A stretch of 59,881 nt of DNA from Sharpea porci (GTDB lineage Bacteria > Bacillota_I > Bacilli_A > Erysipelotrichales > Coprobacillaceae): assembly GCF_009695655.1 (NCBI RefSeq), contig NZ_VUNM01000011.1, positions 1 to 59,881 of the forward strand. The letters run 5' to 3'. Below the pieces are notes generated by a model. The model had not been told where the DNA came from, made no database searches, and saw nothing but the letters and a program-made list of their open reading frames with translations. Position 1 is the first letter of the stretch; each line of letters begins with the position of its first letter. Of this stretch, positions 20,636-29,453 are shown one piece after another. The position numbers and the translations under genes were made by a program.

Positions 20636-22024
20636 ATGTGGAAAAATGCAATGCTGAGCATTAAGAAGAATATGGGGCGAACCATCTTGCTTCTTGGCGT
20701 GGCGTTCTTGATTGTCAATCTTGTTATGGCTGGTTTAGAAATCAAGACTGCGACAAAGAAGTCGATGGATGCGACAAGGCAATCACTAGGTAGTGATGTA
20801 ACTTTAGCTTATAATATGAAAGCCTTAATGCGTAATCGTTCTAAAGGAGAAGCGCTTGATGAGCTTAATACGTCGATTAAAGTGAGTGATGCTAATAAGC
20901 TATCAAAGCTGCAATATGTGAAGTCGGTCAATTATTTACAGACTGTCTCAGTTAATACAGATGATATTGAACCTGTTAATATGTCTTCAACAACGACTGC
21001 AAGTCAGCCTAATCAATCAGAAAAAAATAATGGACCTTCTCCCATGGACAACAATAACTTTACAGTGAGTGGCCAAACAACAATGAAAACACTAAGTGCC
21101 TTTGTGAATAAGAATTATGTCTTAAAATTAGGTCGTTTATTAAATGAAAGTGATGCCAAGACGAATAATGCCGTTATTTCTAGTGAGCTTGCTTCTGACA
21201 ACAATTTGAAAGTGGGAAGTACATTTAGTGTTTATACAACGGATTCATCCAATAATAAAACATCGATAACAGTTCAAGTTGTGGGAATCTATAGTGTTAA
21301 AACAGTCAATCAAATTAGTGGTTTTAGTAACCGTCAATCCCCTTATAATACTATTTATACATCATTAGAAACAGCCCAGAAACTCAATAATTTAACAACG
21401 ACAATCTCTAGTGCCATTTATACCCTTGATGATCCATCGCATATTAGTGCATTTAAAAAGCTTGCCAAGAAGACATCTGTTGACTGGAATACGTATACAT
21501 TGGATGCCAATGACCAGATTTATCAAATGTCCATTGGTTCATTGAAGAATATGAATAAATTTGCATCATTATTTGTATTGATTGTCATCGTGGCAGGGGC
21601 AATTGTTATGGCTCTTGTGCTTATTCTTGCTTTACGATCAAGATATTATGAATATGGTATTCTCTTGTCACTAGGAGAAAGTAAGTTAAGAATAATTGGT
21701 CAGCAGCTTATTGAAGTAGGCTTGGTAGTTGTACTTGCCTTCATGCTTTCATTAGGTAGTGGTCAGTTTGTCGGAAAGAAGATTTCAAGTATACTTGCAA
21801 GTGCTTCTGCGTCATCGTCTACAGTTATGATGAAAATGCCGACTAGTAATAATGAACAACACCCTCAACCAAAAACAAAAGACTTTGATGTTACCTTAAG
21901 TGGTGAAGTGATTGGTGAGGTAGCAGGCGTTAGTGTATTGATTGTGGTGATCGCCATACTGCTTCCTTCATTTGCTATCTTGCACATGTCGCCTCGAAAG
22001 ATTCTGATGAAGAAGGAGGGCTAG
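20636..22024 (+). CDS. ABC transporter permease (FtsX/MacB type)
   Basis: 462 residues. A first membrane helix (about 16-34) is followed by a roughly 270-residue extracytoplasmic domain rich in Ser, Thr and Asn. Three C-terminal helices follow (one near 310-335 and two more toward the end), with SRYYEYGILLSLGESK, the FtsX-family coupling segment, after the second helix. The region between the last two helices holds a Ser/Met/Pro/Gln-rich stretch. AGGAGG precedes the ATG. The ATPase gene starts one base after the stop. Probably a tripartite-type efflux or envelope-stress exporter; substrate unknown. Confidence 0.87.
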   Translation: MWKNAMLSIKKNMGRTILLLGVAFLIVNLVMAGLEIKTATKKSMDATRQSLGSDVTLAYNMKALMRNRSKGEALDELNTSIKVSDANKLSKLQYVKSVNYLQTVSVNTDDIEPVNMSSTTTASQPNQSEKNNGPSPMDNNNFTVSGQTTMKTLSAFVNKNYVLKLGRLLNESDAKTNNAVISSELASDNNLKVGSTFSVYTTDSSNNKTSITVQVVGIYSVKTVNQISGFSNRQSPYNTIYTSLETAQKLNNLTTTISSAIYTLDDPSHISAFKKLAKKTSVDWNTYTLDANDQIYQMSIGSLKNMNKFASLFVLIVIVAGAIVMALVLILALRSRYYEYGILLSLGESKLRIIGQQLIEVGLVVVLAFMLSLGSGQFVGKKISSILASASASSSTVMMKMPTSNNEQHPQPKTKDFDVTLSGEVIGEVAGVSVLIVVIAILLPSFAILHMSPRKILMKKEG

Positions 22025-22025
22025 T

Positions 22026-22709
22026 ATGGAGACGTTATTACAGTTACATCATTTAAGCTATCATTATCAGGATGGTAACTTACGTATTGATATTCTTAAA
22101 GATTGTACATATAGCTTTGAGCAGGGTAAGACTTATGCGATTGTTGGCCCATCAGGGTGTGGCAAGACGAGATTGCTTTCGCTTATGGGTGGATTAGAAG
22201 CACCGTGTGAAGGTTATGTGGAATATGCTGGTGAGGATATTAAGAAAAAAGGATTGAAGAGATATCGTCGTGATGATCTTGCTTTAATCTTTCAATCCCA
22301 TAATCTTATTCATTATATGAATGCTTATCAGAATATGATCTGTGCGATGAATATTGCCCATTTGAAAGAGAAACATAAAAAAGATAAAGCATTAAAGATT
22401 CTTGCAGAATTAGGTATCAATGAGCAGGAAGCAAAACGAGATGTCCGTAAGCTTTCTGGCGGCCAGCAACAACGTGTCGCAATCGCTCGTACCATCGCTA
22501 AGAATGCCCAGGTGATTCTTGCTGATGAACCTACTGGCAGTCTTGACAATCATACGAGACAAAGCATTATCGAAAACTTTATTGCCTTAGCCCATTGCAA
22601 TCATCGCTTAGTTATTGTGGTGACACATGATCAGGAATTTGCGAGTCAGATGGACGTTTGTTTAAAAATTGAAGATGGCATGTTAGTGGAATGTATGAAT
22701 AAAGCGTAA
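22026..22709 (+). CDS. ABC transporter ATP-binding protein
   Basis: 227 residues, the motor for the permease encoded immediately upstream. Walker A GPSGCGKT is at 41-48, LSGGQ at 143-147, Walker B VILADEP at 163-169, and the switch histidine is in VVTHDQ. It belongs to the LolD/MacB-like group. GGAGGG lies before the ATG. The stop codon sits inside a hairpin that can terminate both this gene and the convergent HAD gene. Confidence 0.92.
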   Translation: METLLQLHHLSYHYQDGNLRIDILKDCTYSFEQGKTYAIVGPSGCGKTRLLSLMGGLEAPCEGYVEYAGEDIKKKGLKRYRRDDLALIFQSHNLIHYMNAYQNMICAMNIAHLKEKHKKDKALKILAELGINEQEAKRDVRKLSGGQQQRVAIARTIAKNAQVILADEPTGSLDNHTRQSIIENFIALAHCNHRLVIVVTHDQEFASQMDVCLKIEDGMLVECMNKA

Positions 22710-22731
22710 GATAGTTTGTCCTACGCTTTTT
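22701..22731. terminator. Shared bidirectional terminator
   Basis: AAAGCGTA at 22701-22708 pairs with TACGCTTT at 22722-22729, with T on one side and A on the other. It lies between convergent genes and overlaps both stop codons. Confidence 0.75.
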
Positions 22732-23518
22732 AAATGAGGTGGAAGTGTTTTAAGGCATTATAAATGCCATCATCATGCAATGATGTTGTGACATAATCAA
22801 CAACTGAAAAGAGTTCCTTAGCACTATTTCCCATGGCAATGGAAGTATGGACATAGTTCAGCATTGTTAAGTCATTTGCAGAATCACCAATCGCAAAGGT
22901 GTTTTCAAGGGGAATATGTAAATAATCGATTAATTCCTGGATGCCTGTGGCTTTATTGTAGGCTTTTGGCAGGATTTCATAGAAGCCATGACGATCAATG
23001 AAAGCTAATTCATCTTGAAATTCATGCATAAAAGCTTTGATATCTTCTTCATCCTGATACCAGGCTGCCATTTTCTGGAACATACAATCATCATTGAGAT
23101 GATAGGTCTTTACGGGAAAGCCTTGATCAATATAGTGCTGGCGTTGATGAATGACAAAGGGATCAATGAGTTCTTTGTTGGGGTAATAGATGGCTGTATT
23201 GCCTTCAAGAATATTTTCTAAGTGATGCTTGTAGGATGAGGCAATGATGCGTTTTCGTAAATCTGTTGAGAACTGGTGAAAAGTGATTGTCTGATGGTGA
23301 TAGCTTATTTCCGTTCCACAGCCATAGATGATTCCGTCAAGTGGTAAGTTCCGTATGCTTTCCTCCACAAAACATGAACCACGTCCAGTATTGACAAAAA
23401 GCAAGTGTCCATTAGCCTGTGCTTGTTGCATCGCGAGAATTGTACTAGCGGGAATTTCAAATGTATATTCATCGGCAAGTGTGCCATCGATATCAAAAAA
23501 GATAATTTTCTTGTCCAT
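22730..23518 (-). CDS. Cof-type HAD phosphatase
   Basis: 262 residues, cytoplasmic. The nucleophile motif is DIDGT at 9-13 (D9, D11); the C-terminal IGDSANDLTML supplies the Mg-binding aspartates. The cap domain is the C2B type of the Cof/YbjI group. These enzymes dephosphorylate sugar phosphates, flavin or pyridoxal phosphates with broad specificity; the substrate cannot be read from sequence. AAGGAG precedes the start on the minus strand. It is one of four Cof-type HAD genes in this window and the only protein gene on the minus strand. Confidence 0.92.
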   Translation of the reverse strand: MDKKIIFFDIDGTLADEYTFEIPASTILAMQQAQANGHLLFVNTGRGSCFVEESIRNLPLDGIIYGCGTEISYHHQTITFHQFSTDLRKRIIASSYKHHLENILEGNTAIYYPNKELIDPFVIHQRQHYIDQGFPVKTYHLNDDCMFQKMAAWYQDEEDIKAFMHEFQDELAFIDRHGFYEILPKAYNKATGIQELIDYLHIPLENTFAIGDSANDLTMLNYVHTSIAMGNSAKELFSVVDYVTTSLHDDGIYNALKHFHLI

Positions 23519-23608
23519 AATGACTCCTTTTCTGCTTACAATATAGCGAAGCGGATAGGGAAATGCAAGAGAAGATGGGTTAGTTAGGACTAATAATTAT
23601 ATGAAACA

Positions 23609-23637
23609 TTGAGCGTGAAAGCGTTTTATGATAAAAT
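23609..23637 (+). promoter_or_regulatory. Promoter of nfnAB with overlapping cre-like sequence
   Basis: TTGAGC at 23609-23614 and TAAAAT at 23632-23637, 17-bp spacer. Between them TGAAAGCGTTTTAT (23616-23629) matches the cre consensus except at the last two positions. Confidence 0.65.
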
Positions 23638-23666
23638 TTGAACCAAAGGGAAAGAGGGTAGAAGAA

Positions 23667-24518
23667 ATGTATAAAATAGTAAGAAAAGAAACATTGAATG
23701 ATGCTGCTTTCGAGATGGAAATTGAAGCCCCAATGGTTGCACGTAAGTGCGAAGCAGGGCAGTTTGTCATCTTGAGAGTTGGTGAAGATGGTGAAAGAAT
23801 TCCACTTACAATTGGTGACTTTGACCGTGAAAAGGGCACCATTACAATTGTTGTTCAGGCAGTTGGCTTTTCTACCAAACAGCTTGAAAAACTTGGCGTT
23901 GGTGATGAAGTTACTGACTTTGTTGGACCACTTGGCAGACCAACTGAATTCCATGATGGCTTAAAGAGAGTTGTTGGTGTATGTGGTGGTATTGGTGCTG
24001 CTCCAGTTTATCCACAGCTTAAGGCTTTAGCTGAAAAAGGTGTTAAGGTAGATGTTATCATTGGTGGTCGTGAAGCACAGTATGTTTTATGGGCTGATAA
24101 GTTCAAGACTTTCTGTGATCATGTTTATATTGCGACTGATAATGGTGAACTTGGTACAAAGGGATTTGGTACAACTGTTTTACAGCAATTAATTGATGAT
24201 GGTGTTAAGTTTGATGAAGTTATTGCGATTGGTCCAGTTATCATGATGAAGAATGTTGTAAAAGTGACAAAACCTTATAATATTCCTACTTCTGTATCTC
24301 TTAACCCAATCATGGTTGATGGCACAGGTATGTGTGGATGCTGTCGTGTAACGGTTGATGGGCAGACAAAGTTTGCTTGTGTTGATGGTCCGGACTTTGA
24401 TGGCTTGAATGTTGACTTTGATGAGTTAATGGAAAGACAGAGATTCTTCAAGAAGGAAGAAAAGTATGTTGATGAACATGCAGATAGAATTTGTGATCTT
24501 ATGAGAGGAGCAGAATAG
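23667..24518 (+). CDS. nfnA: Electron-bifurcating transhydrogenase, FAD/[2Fe-2S] subunit
   Basis: 283 residues resembling the electron-transfer subunit of dihydroorotate dehydrogenase (PyrK). An N-terminal FAD-binding barrel is followed by an NAD-binding domain (GVCGGIGAAPVYPQL) and a C-terminal cysteine cluster (C223, C226, C238 in MCGCC and FACVDGP) for [2Fe-2S]. With the adjacent GltA-like gene this is the NfnAB arrangement: NADH-dependent reduced ferredoxin:NADP+ oxidoreductase. ATG 23667 follows AAAGAGGG; the in-frame ATG at 23628 lies in the -10 region. A sulfide dehydrogenase (SudBA) annotation is the usual alternative. Confidence 0.87.
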   Translation: MYKIVRKETLNDAAFEMEIEAPMVARKCEAGQFVILRVGEDGERIPLTIGDFDREKGTITIVVQAVGFSTKQLEKLGVGDEVTDFVGPLGRPTEFHDGLKRVVGVCGGIGAAPVYPQLKALAEKGVKVDVIIGGREAQYVLWADKFKTFCDHVYIATDNGELGTKGFGTTVLQQLIDDGVKFDEVIAIGPVIMMKNVVKVTKPYNIPTSVSLNPIMVDGTGMCGCCRVTVDGQTKFACVDGPDFDGLNVDFDELMERQRFFKKEEKYVDEHADRICDLMRGAE

Positions 24519-24520
24519 TC

Positions 24521-25939
24521 ATGGCAGATGCAGTAAGAAGAAAGCCCAATATGGCAAAAGAAAAAGTTAAGATGCCGGAACAGGATCCTAACGTAAGAAA
24601 TAGTAATTTTGAAGAAGTTGCTTTAGGTTATACTAAAGAAATGGCGATGGAAGAGGCAACAAGATGTCTAGATTGTAAGAAGCCTTTCTGCATGGAAGGC
24701 TGCCCAGTTAATGTCCCTATTCCTCGTTTTATTGAACAGGTTGTTGCAGGTAATTTTGAAAAAGCTTATGAAATTATTACAGAGGAAAATGCTTTACCTG
24801 CCATTACTGGTCGTGTATGTCCACAGGAAAACCAATGTGAAGGTAAATGTGTAAGAGGACGTGCTAAAGGCTGTGAATCAGTTGGTATTGGTCGTCTTGA
24901 AAGATTTGTCGCTGATTATCATAGAGAACATGGTGAACATAAGACACCTCATGTTGAAAAGAATGGTAAGAAGGTTGCTGTTGTAGGCTCTGGTCCAGCT
25001 GGTATTACATGTGCTGGTGAACTTGCTAGACGTGGCTATGATGTGCATGTCTTTGAAGCTTTACATAAGACTGGCGGTGTGCTTTCTTATGGTATTCCTG
25101 AATTCCGTCTTCCTAAGACAATTGTTCAGGCTGAAGCTGATGGTGTTGCTGAATATGGTGTTGATTTTGAAACAAATGTCGTTGTCGGACGTACTATTAC
25201 TGTTGATGAACTTGAAGAAGCAGGCTACGATGCAGTCTTTGTCGGCAGTGGTGCGGGCTTACCTCGTTTCCAGGGTATCCCTGGGGAAAACCTCAATGGT
25301 GTTTATTCAGCCAATGAATTCTTAACACGTGTGAATTTGATGAAGGGCTATATGTTCCCAGATCGTCCAACACCAGTTAAGATTTCTCCAACAGTGTGTG
25401 TTGTAGGTGCTGGTAACGTTGCCATGGATGCTGCTCGTACAGCTAAGCGTTTAGGTGCAGAAAATGTCTATATCGTTTATCGTCGTAGTGAAGAAGAAGC
25501 ACCTGCTCGTAAAGAAGAAATCCATCATGCAAAGGAAGAAGGCATTCAGTTCAAATTCCTTACAAATCCAATTGCAGTCAATGGTGATGAAGAAGGCTGG
25601 GTTAAGTCTATTACATGCCAGGAAATGCAATTAGGTGAAGCTGATGCTAGTGGTCGTAGAAGACCAGTACCAGTAGAAGGTCATACATTTGAGATTGAAA
25701 CTGGAACATTCATTGTGGCTATTGGTCAGTCACCAAACCCATTAATCAGACAGACAACACCTGGTCTTGATACACAAAAATGGGGTGGCATTATTGTCAA
25801 TGAAGAAACAATGGAAACTTCAAGAGATTCAGTCTATGCCGGTGGTGATGCGGTAACAGGTGCAGCTACGGTCATCCTTGCCATGGGTGCAGGTAAGAAG
25901 GCAGCTATTGCCATTGATGAAAAACTTTCAGGTAAATAA
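24521..25939 (+). CDS. nfnB: NADPH-binding subunit of NfnAB (GltA-like)
   Basis: 472 residues, often annotated as homotetrameric glutamate synthase small subunit. N-terminal cysteines C49, C52, C57, C61 and C100, C106, C110 ligate [4Fe-4S] clusters. GSGPAG at 156-161 binds FAD. A second dinucleotide motif (VVGAGNVAMDAARTAKRLG) binds NADPH, and the GGDAVTGAATVILAMGAGKKAA end is typical. It starts two bases after nfnA ends. No glutamate synthase large subunit is nearby, so the NfnB role is more likely than glutamate synthesis. Confidence 0.88.
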   Translation: MADAVRRKPNMAKEKVKMPEQDPNVRNSNFEEVALGYTKEMAMEEATRCLDCKKPFCMEGCPVNVPIPRFIEQVVAGNFEKAYEIITEENALPAITGRVCPQENQCEGKCVRGRAKGCESVGIGRLERFVADYHREHGEHKTPHVEKNGKKVAVVGSGPAGITCAGELARRGYDVHVFEALHKTGGVLSYGIPEFRLPKTIVQAEADGVAEYGVDFETNVVVGRTITVDELEEAGYDAVFVGSGAGLPRFQGIPGENLNGVYSANEFLTRVNLMKGYMFPDRPTPVKISPTVCVVGAGNVAMDAARTAKRLGAENVYIVYRRSEEEAPARKEEIHHAKEEGIQFKFLTNPIAVNGDEEGWVKSITCQEMQLGEADASGRRRPVPVEGHTFEIETGTFIVAIGQSPNPLIRQTTPGLDTQKWGGIIVNEETMETSRDSVYAGGDAVTGAATVILAMGAGKKAAIAIDEKLSGK

Positions 25940-25944
25940 GACTT

Positions 25945-25971
25945 AGGGCTATCGCAAGATAGCTCTTTTTG
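25945..25971 (+). terminator. Terminator of nfnAB
   Basis: GGGCTATC at 25946-25953 pairs with GATAGCTC at 25958-25965 around a GCAA tetraloop, followed by TTTTT. Confidence 0.88.
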
Positions 25972-26001
25972 TTATGATATTCATTCAAGGAGGGGAGTTT
26001 G

Positions 26002-26292
26002 ATGTATTGTACACATTGTGGAAAACAAATTGATGATGATGCTAAATTTTGTCCCTATTGTGGCCAGGAAGTACCAGCTGTCTATCAAGATGAACCTATT
26101 AATAATGATGAATCATCGCTGATGTTTCAGCTAGTTGGTTTCTTGTTTCCTATTATTGGCTTTGTGCTTTATGCATTTTATTATAGAAAGTCGCCTTTGA
26201 AAGCTCGCAGTGCGGGAATAGGAGCACTTATCGGATTGATTGTCAATATTGTGTTACTTGTCCTAGGGAATATGGTGTTTGGGCTTTACTAG
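26002..26292 (+). CDS. Small zinc-ribbon membrane protein
   Basis: 96 residues from ATG 26002, after AAGGAGGGG at a normal distance. An N-terminal zinc ribbon (C3, C6, C17, C20 in YCTHCG and FCPYCG) precedes a short acidic linker and two membrane helices (about 39-56 and 68-92). This zinc_ribbon_2 plus TM design is common in Bacillota and has no fixed function. It stands between nfnB and the regulator gene with no obvious link to either. Confidence 0.8.
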   Translation: MYCTHCGKQIDDDAKFCPYCGQEVPAVYQDEPINNDESSLMFQLVGFLFPIIGFVLYAFYYRKSPLKARSAGIGALIGLIVNIVLLVLGNMVFGLY

Positions 26293-26311
26293 TTTTTTCT
26301 TAACGAAAACA

Positions 26312-26340
26312 TGGAAAAGATTTTCTTATCATGATAAGAT
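26312..26340 (+). promoter_or_regulatory. Promoter of the YheO-like gene overlapped by a perfect palindrome
   Basis: TGGAAA (26312-26317) and TAAGAT (26335-26340) with a 17-bp spacer. TCTTATCATGATAAGA (26324-26339) is a perfect 16-bp palindrome covering the -10 box, as expected of an autoregulatory operator. Confidence 0.6.
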
Positions 26341-26362
26341 GAGGCTGTAAAGGAGAATGAAA

Positions 26363-27031
26363 ATGAATAAATTTCTAGAGCCATATGCTGCAATTGTGCC
26401 TTTTTTAGGCGAAGCTCTTGGCGAGAACGTGGAAATTGCTCTACATGACCTGACAAGCGAGGATCAGGAAGTAGTCGCAATCGCTAACGGCAAGATCTCA
26501 GGGAGAACGATTGGCGCAAAGTTATCAAACTTATCTATACACTATCTAGAAACGAAGCAGTATCTTGATCATGATTATGTGATGAACTATAAGACTGCCG
26601 GTCCTGACGGCAAGCTACTTCGTTCAGCTACTTATTTTATAAAACAAGAAGGCAAGACGATGCCTGTTGGTATGCTTTGTATTAATACGAATATTACTGA
26701 CTTGAAATATATGGAAGTGACTTTACGTAAGATCCTGGGAATCAAGGATGATTCACAGAATTCTGATGTAGAATTCAAACGTGAGAATCCAATAGAAATC
26801 CTTTCATCACCACTTGATGAAATGGTTGATAAGTATATGAAGGAAGCTTTGAATGAAATGGGTATTCCTTCTTATGTACTTGTGGAAAGATTAAAAGTGG
26901 ATGAAAAAATTAGGGTCGTTAAGTATTTACAAGAAAGAGGCACTTTTAAAGTTAAAGGTGCTATTGCTCTTGTTGCAAAGAAACTTGATGTTTCAGAACC
27001 AACGATCTATCGTTATTTAAAGAAATCTTAG
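26363..27031 (+). CDS. YheO/DauR-like transcriptional regulator
   Basis: 222 residues from ATG 26363; AGGAG at 26351-26355 is too close to the earlier ATG at 26357. The N-terminal half is a PAS-like YheO domain (EPYAAIVPFLGEALGENVEIALHD is its typical start). The C-terminal helix-turn-helix (about 180-222, GAIALVAKKLDVSEPTIYRYLK) binds DNA. Family members such as DauR control amino-acid or peptide use; the effector here is unknown. It is followed 16 bases later by the pyrophosphatase gene, probably in one transcript. Confidence 0.85.
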   Translation: MNKFLEPYAAIVPFLGEALGENVEIALHDLTSEDQEVVAIANGKISGRTIGAKLSNLSIHYLETKQYLDHDYVMNYKTAGPDGKLLRSATYFIKQEGKTMPVGMLCINTNITDLKYMEVTLRKILGIKDDSQNSDVEFKRENPIEILSSPLDEMVDKYMKEALNEMGIPSYVLVERLKVDEKIRVVKYLQERGTFKVKGAIALVAKKLDVSEPTIYRYLKKS

Positions 27032-27047
27032 GAGGAAGTATAAAGAC

Positions 27048-28691
27048 ATGAGTGATATTGTCTATGTCAGCGGACATAAGAATCCTGATACGGATTCAGT
27101 CTGTGCGGCTATTTCTTATTCATATCTTTTGAATAAGACAGGAAAATATAATGCGGTACCAGTAAGACTTGGTGAAATCAACCGTGAAACAGAATATGCC
27201 TTAAAACACTTTCATGTAGAAAGTCCAGTACTTTTAAAGAGTGTTAAACAAAAGGTAGAAGATTTAGATTATGATAAGGTGACAGTGTTCTCTAAAGAAC
27301 TGACATTAAAGACAGCCTGGTCATTAATGAAGGAACAGAATCTAAAGAGTGCACCAATCTCAGATGACCATGGTAAACTACTTGGCTTGCTTTCTGCTTC
27401 CAATATCATTGAAGGCTATATGGACAAGTGGGATAGTGAAGTCTTAAAGAAGGCGCATACACCAATTGAGAATGTCATTGATACTTTAGCTGCTAATGTT
27501 CTTCATCTTTCAAAGAACCTTAAAACTGTAGAAGGAACAATCCATATTGTTTCAATGAGTGAGAAGAATGCGGATGGCTATATTGAAGAAAATGATATTG
27601 CGATTATTGGCGGTGATCGTGTTGATATGGTCCGTTTCTTAGTTGAAAAGAAAGTGGGCTTAGTTGTCTTAACGGGTGCTTTTGCGGTTAATGACGAAAT
27701 TGTCAAGATCTGTAAGGATCATGATGTTTCTGTTATTTCAACACCATATAATACCTTTGTTACATCACAGCAGATTATTCAGGCTATCCCTGTTGAATAT
27801 GTGATGCAGAAGGGTGGACTAACAACATTCTCTACGGATGATACTGTTGAATACCTACGTGATGTCATGAGTAATACAAGATATCGTAGCTATCCAGTTG
27901 TTGATCTCAATGGTAAAGTGCAAGGTACAATTTCCCGTTATCAGGTTATTCGTGGGGAAAAGAAGAAGATTATCTTAGTTGACCATAATGAAAGAGGACA
28001 GGCTGTAGATGGTATTGAAGAAGCTGATATTCTAGGTGTTGTGGATCATCACCGTATTGCGGATTTCCAGACAGTGGGTCCATTAAATTTCCGTGCTGAA
28101 CCTCTTGGCTGTACTTGTACGATTATCGGTAAGATGTTCGAGGAAGAAGATGTTGAAATTCCAAGAGAGATTGCTGGCCTCATGCTTTCAGCTATTATCT
28201 CCGATACACTTTTATTTAGAAGTCCAACATGTACAAATGTAGACCGTAAGATGGCTTATAAGCTTGCGGATATTGTGGGTGTTGAACCAGCTGGATATGG
28301 TATGGCGATGTTTAAGGCAGGCACTTCATTAGTAGGTAAGAGTGTTGAAGAAATCTTCAATCAGGACTACAAGAAGTTCAATATTGGTGATGCCAAGGTT
28401 GGTATTGCCCAGGTAAATACTATGGATATTGAAGGCTTTGCCCCATATAAAGCTGATATGCTTGCATATATGGAAAATCTTGCCCAGGAGAATAAGTTTG
28501 ATGTTGCCATTCTCTTGTTAACAGATGTTATTAATGCAAGCAGTGAAGTCTTTGTAGCTGGACCTCGTCCAGAGATTGTAGAAAATGCCTTTAAAGTACG
28601 TCTTGATGATCATCAGGCTAATCTTGCTGGTGTGATTTCAAGAAAGAAACAGGTTGTTCCTGCAGTCACAAATGCTATCAATGAAGCGTAA
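27048..28691 (+). CDS. ppaC: CBS-domain manganese-dependent inorganic pyrophosphatase
   Basis: Hydrolyses pyrophosphate from biosynthetic reactions. 547 residues: DHH catalytic domain (H10, D14, D16 in GHKNPDTDS; D333-H334-H335), split by an insert with CBS, DRTGG and CBS segments (about 70-300), then the DHHA2 domain. Plain family II enzymes are about 310 residues; the insert makes this the adenine-nucleotide-regulated type. GGAGGAAG precedes the ATG. The preceding gene is the YheO-like regulator and the following hairpin is a clear terminator. Confidence 0.95.
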   Translation: MSDIVYVSGHKNPDTDSVCAAISYSYLLNKTGKYNAVPVRLGEINRETEYALKHFHVESPVLLKSVKQKVEDLDYDKVTVFSKELTLKTAWSLMKEQNLKSAPISDDHGKLLGLLSASNIIEGYMDKWDSEVLKKAHTPIENVIDTLAANVLHLSKNLKTVEGTIHIVSMSEKNADGYIEENDIAIIGGDRVDMVRFLVEKKVGLVVLTGAFAVNDEIVKICKDHDVSVISTPYNTFVTSQQIIQAIPVEYVMQKGGLTTFSTDDTVEYLRDVMSNTRYRSYPVVDLNGKVQGTISRYQVIRGEKKKIILVDHNERGQAVDGIEEADILGVVDHHRIADFQTVGPLNFRAEPLGCTCTIIGKMFEEEDVEIPREIAGLMLSAIISDTLLFRSPTCTNVDRKMAYKLADIVGVEPAGYGMAMFKAGTSLVGKSVEEIFNQDYKKFNIGDAKVGIAQVNTMDIEGFAPYKADMLAYMENLAQENKFDVAILLLTDVINASSEVFVAGPRPEIVENAFKVRLDDHQANLAGVISRKKQVVPAVTNAINEA

Positions 28692-28717
28692 GGAAAGTTC
28701 ATACTTTCCTTTTTTCT
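28690..28717 (+). terminator. Terminator after ppaC
   Basis: AAGGAAAGT at 28690-28698 pairs with ACTTTCCTT at 28703-28711, followed by a T-rich run. Confidence 0.88.
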
Positions 28718-28761
28718 TTTAGAGAGATGGTTGTATAATGACAATGGAAGTAGGTGATATT

Positions 28762-29445
28762 ATGTATATGCTTGCTCATCGAGGCTTAAGCAAACGTTTT
28801 CCTGAAAATAGTCTGACGGCTTTTCAAGAAGCTTTACGAAGTGAGTTTGATGGTGTTGAAACGGATGTACAGATGACCAAGGATGGCCAGCTTGTTCTTT
28901 TACATGATGCAAAAATTAATCGGACATCAACAGGTAAAGGTAAACTTGCCCAGTATACTTATGATGAATTATTACACTATAATTTTAATTGTGATCAACA
29001 TGGACATTATACCATCTGCCTTCTAGAAGACTTATTACGGCTTATTCAAGAAAGCGGGAAGATTGTCAATCTTGAAATTAAGAAAGAAGCTCTTGAAGGG
29101 ACTGTGGAAAAGACGGTTGCGCTTGTGGAAAAGATGCATCTACAAAGTCATGTCTACTATTCAAGTACTTCAATCACACAGCTTGATACGATCAAGCATT
29201 TATCGCCTACAAGTTATTGTGGATATATTGTTTCCCATCATTTAAAGAAAGCGAATCAGGTTATCCATGATCATCACTTTGATGGTATTCATGCTCGTCA
29301 TTCTCTATTAAAGTTCAATGATTTACTTTACTATCAACAAGTTGGGGTGAAAGTTGGAGCCTGGACTTTAAAAAAGAAGAAGGACTTGGTATACTTTAAA
29401 GAAAATAATATTATGTTTGTGTTTATGAATGATTTTATATTATAG
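28762..29445 (+). CDS. Glycerophosphodiester phosphodiesterase
   Basis: Hydrolyses deacylated phospholipids to glycerol 3-phosphate and alcohol. 227 residues with the GDPD hallmarks: LAHRG near the N terminus, PENSLTAFQEAL, DGVETDVQMTKDGQLVLLHD and NLEIKK. No signal peptide, so cytoplasmic. I start at ATG 28762, which follows TAGGTGA; an in-frame ATG at 28738 overlaps a TATAAT (28734-28739) that is probably the -10 box. It leads a tightly packed run to folC. Confidence 0.92.
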   Translation: MYMLAHRGLSKRFPENSLTAFQEALRSEFDGVETDVQMTKDGQLVLLHDAKINRTSTGKGKLAQYTYDELLHYNFNCDQHGHYTICLLEDLLRLIQESGKIVNLEIKKEALEGTVEKTVALVEKMHLQSHVYYSSTSITQLDTIKHLSPTSYCGYIVSHHLKKANQVIHDHHFDGIHARHSLLKFNDLLYYQQVGVKVGAWTLKKKKDLVYFKENNIMFVFMNDFIL

Positions 29446-29453
29446 GGGTTAAT

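Noticed and set aside
23580-23954. 124-codon minus-strand ORF
   Set aside because: Covers the nfnA start and promoter; no coding features.
24521-25939. Glutamate synthase small subunit
   Set aside because: No large subunit nearby and a PyrK-like gene directly upstream; NfnB fits better, although automatic annotation may use the other name.
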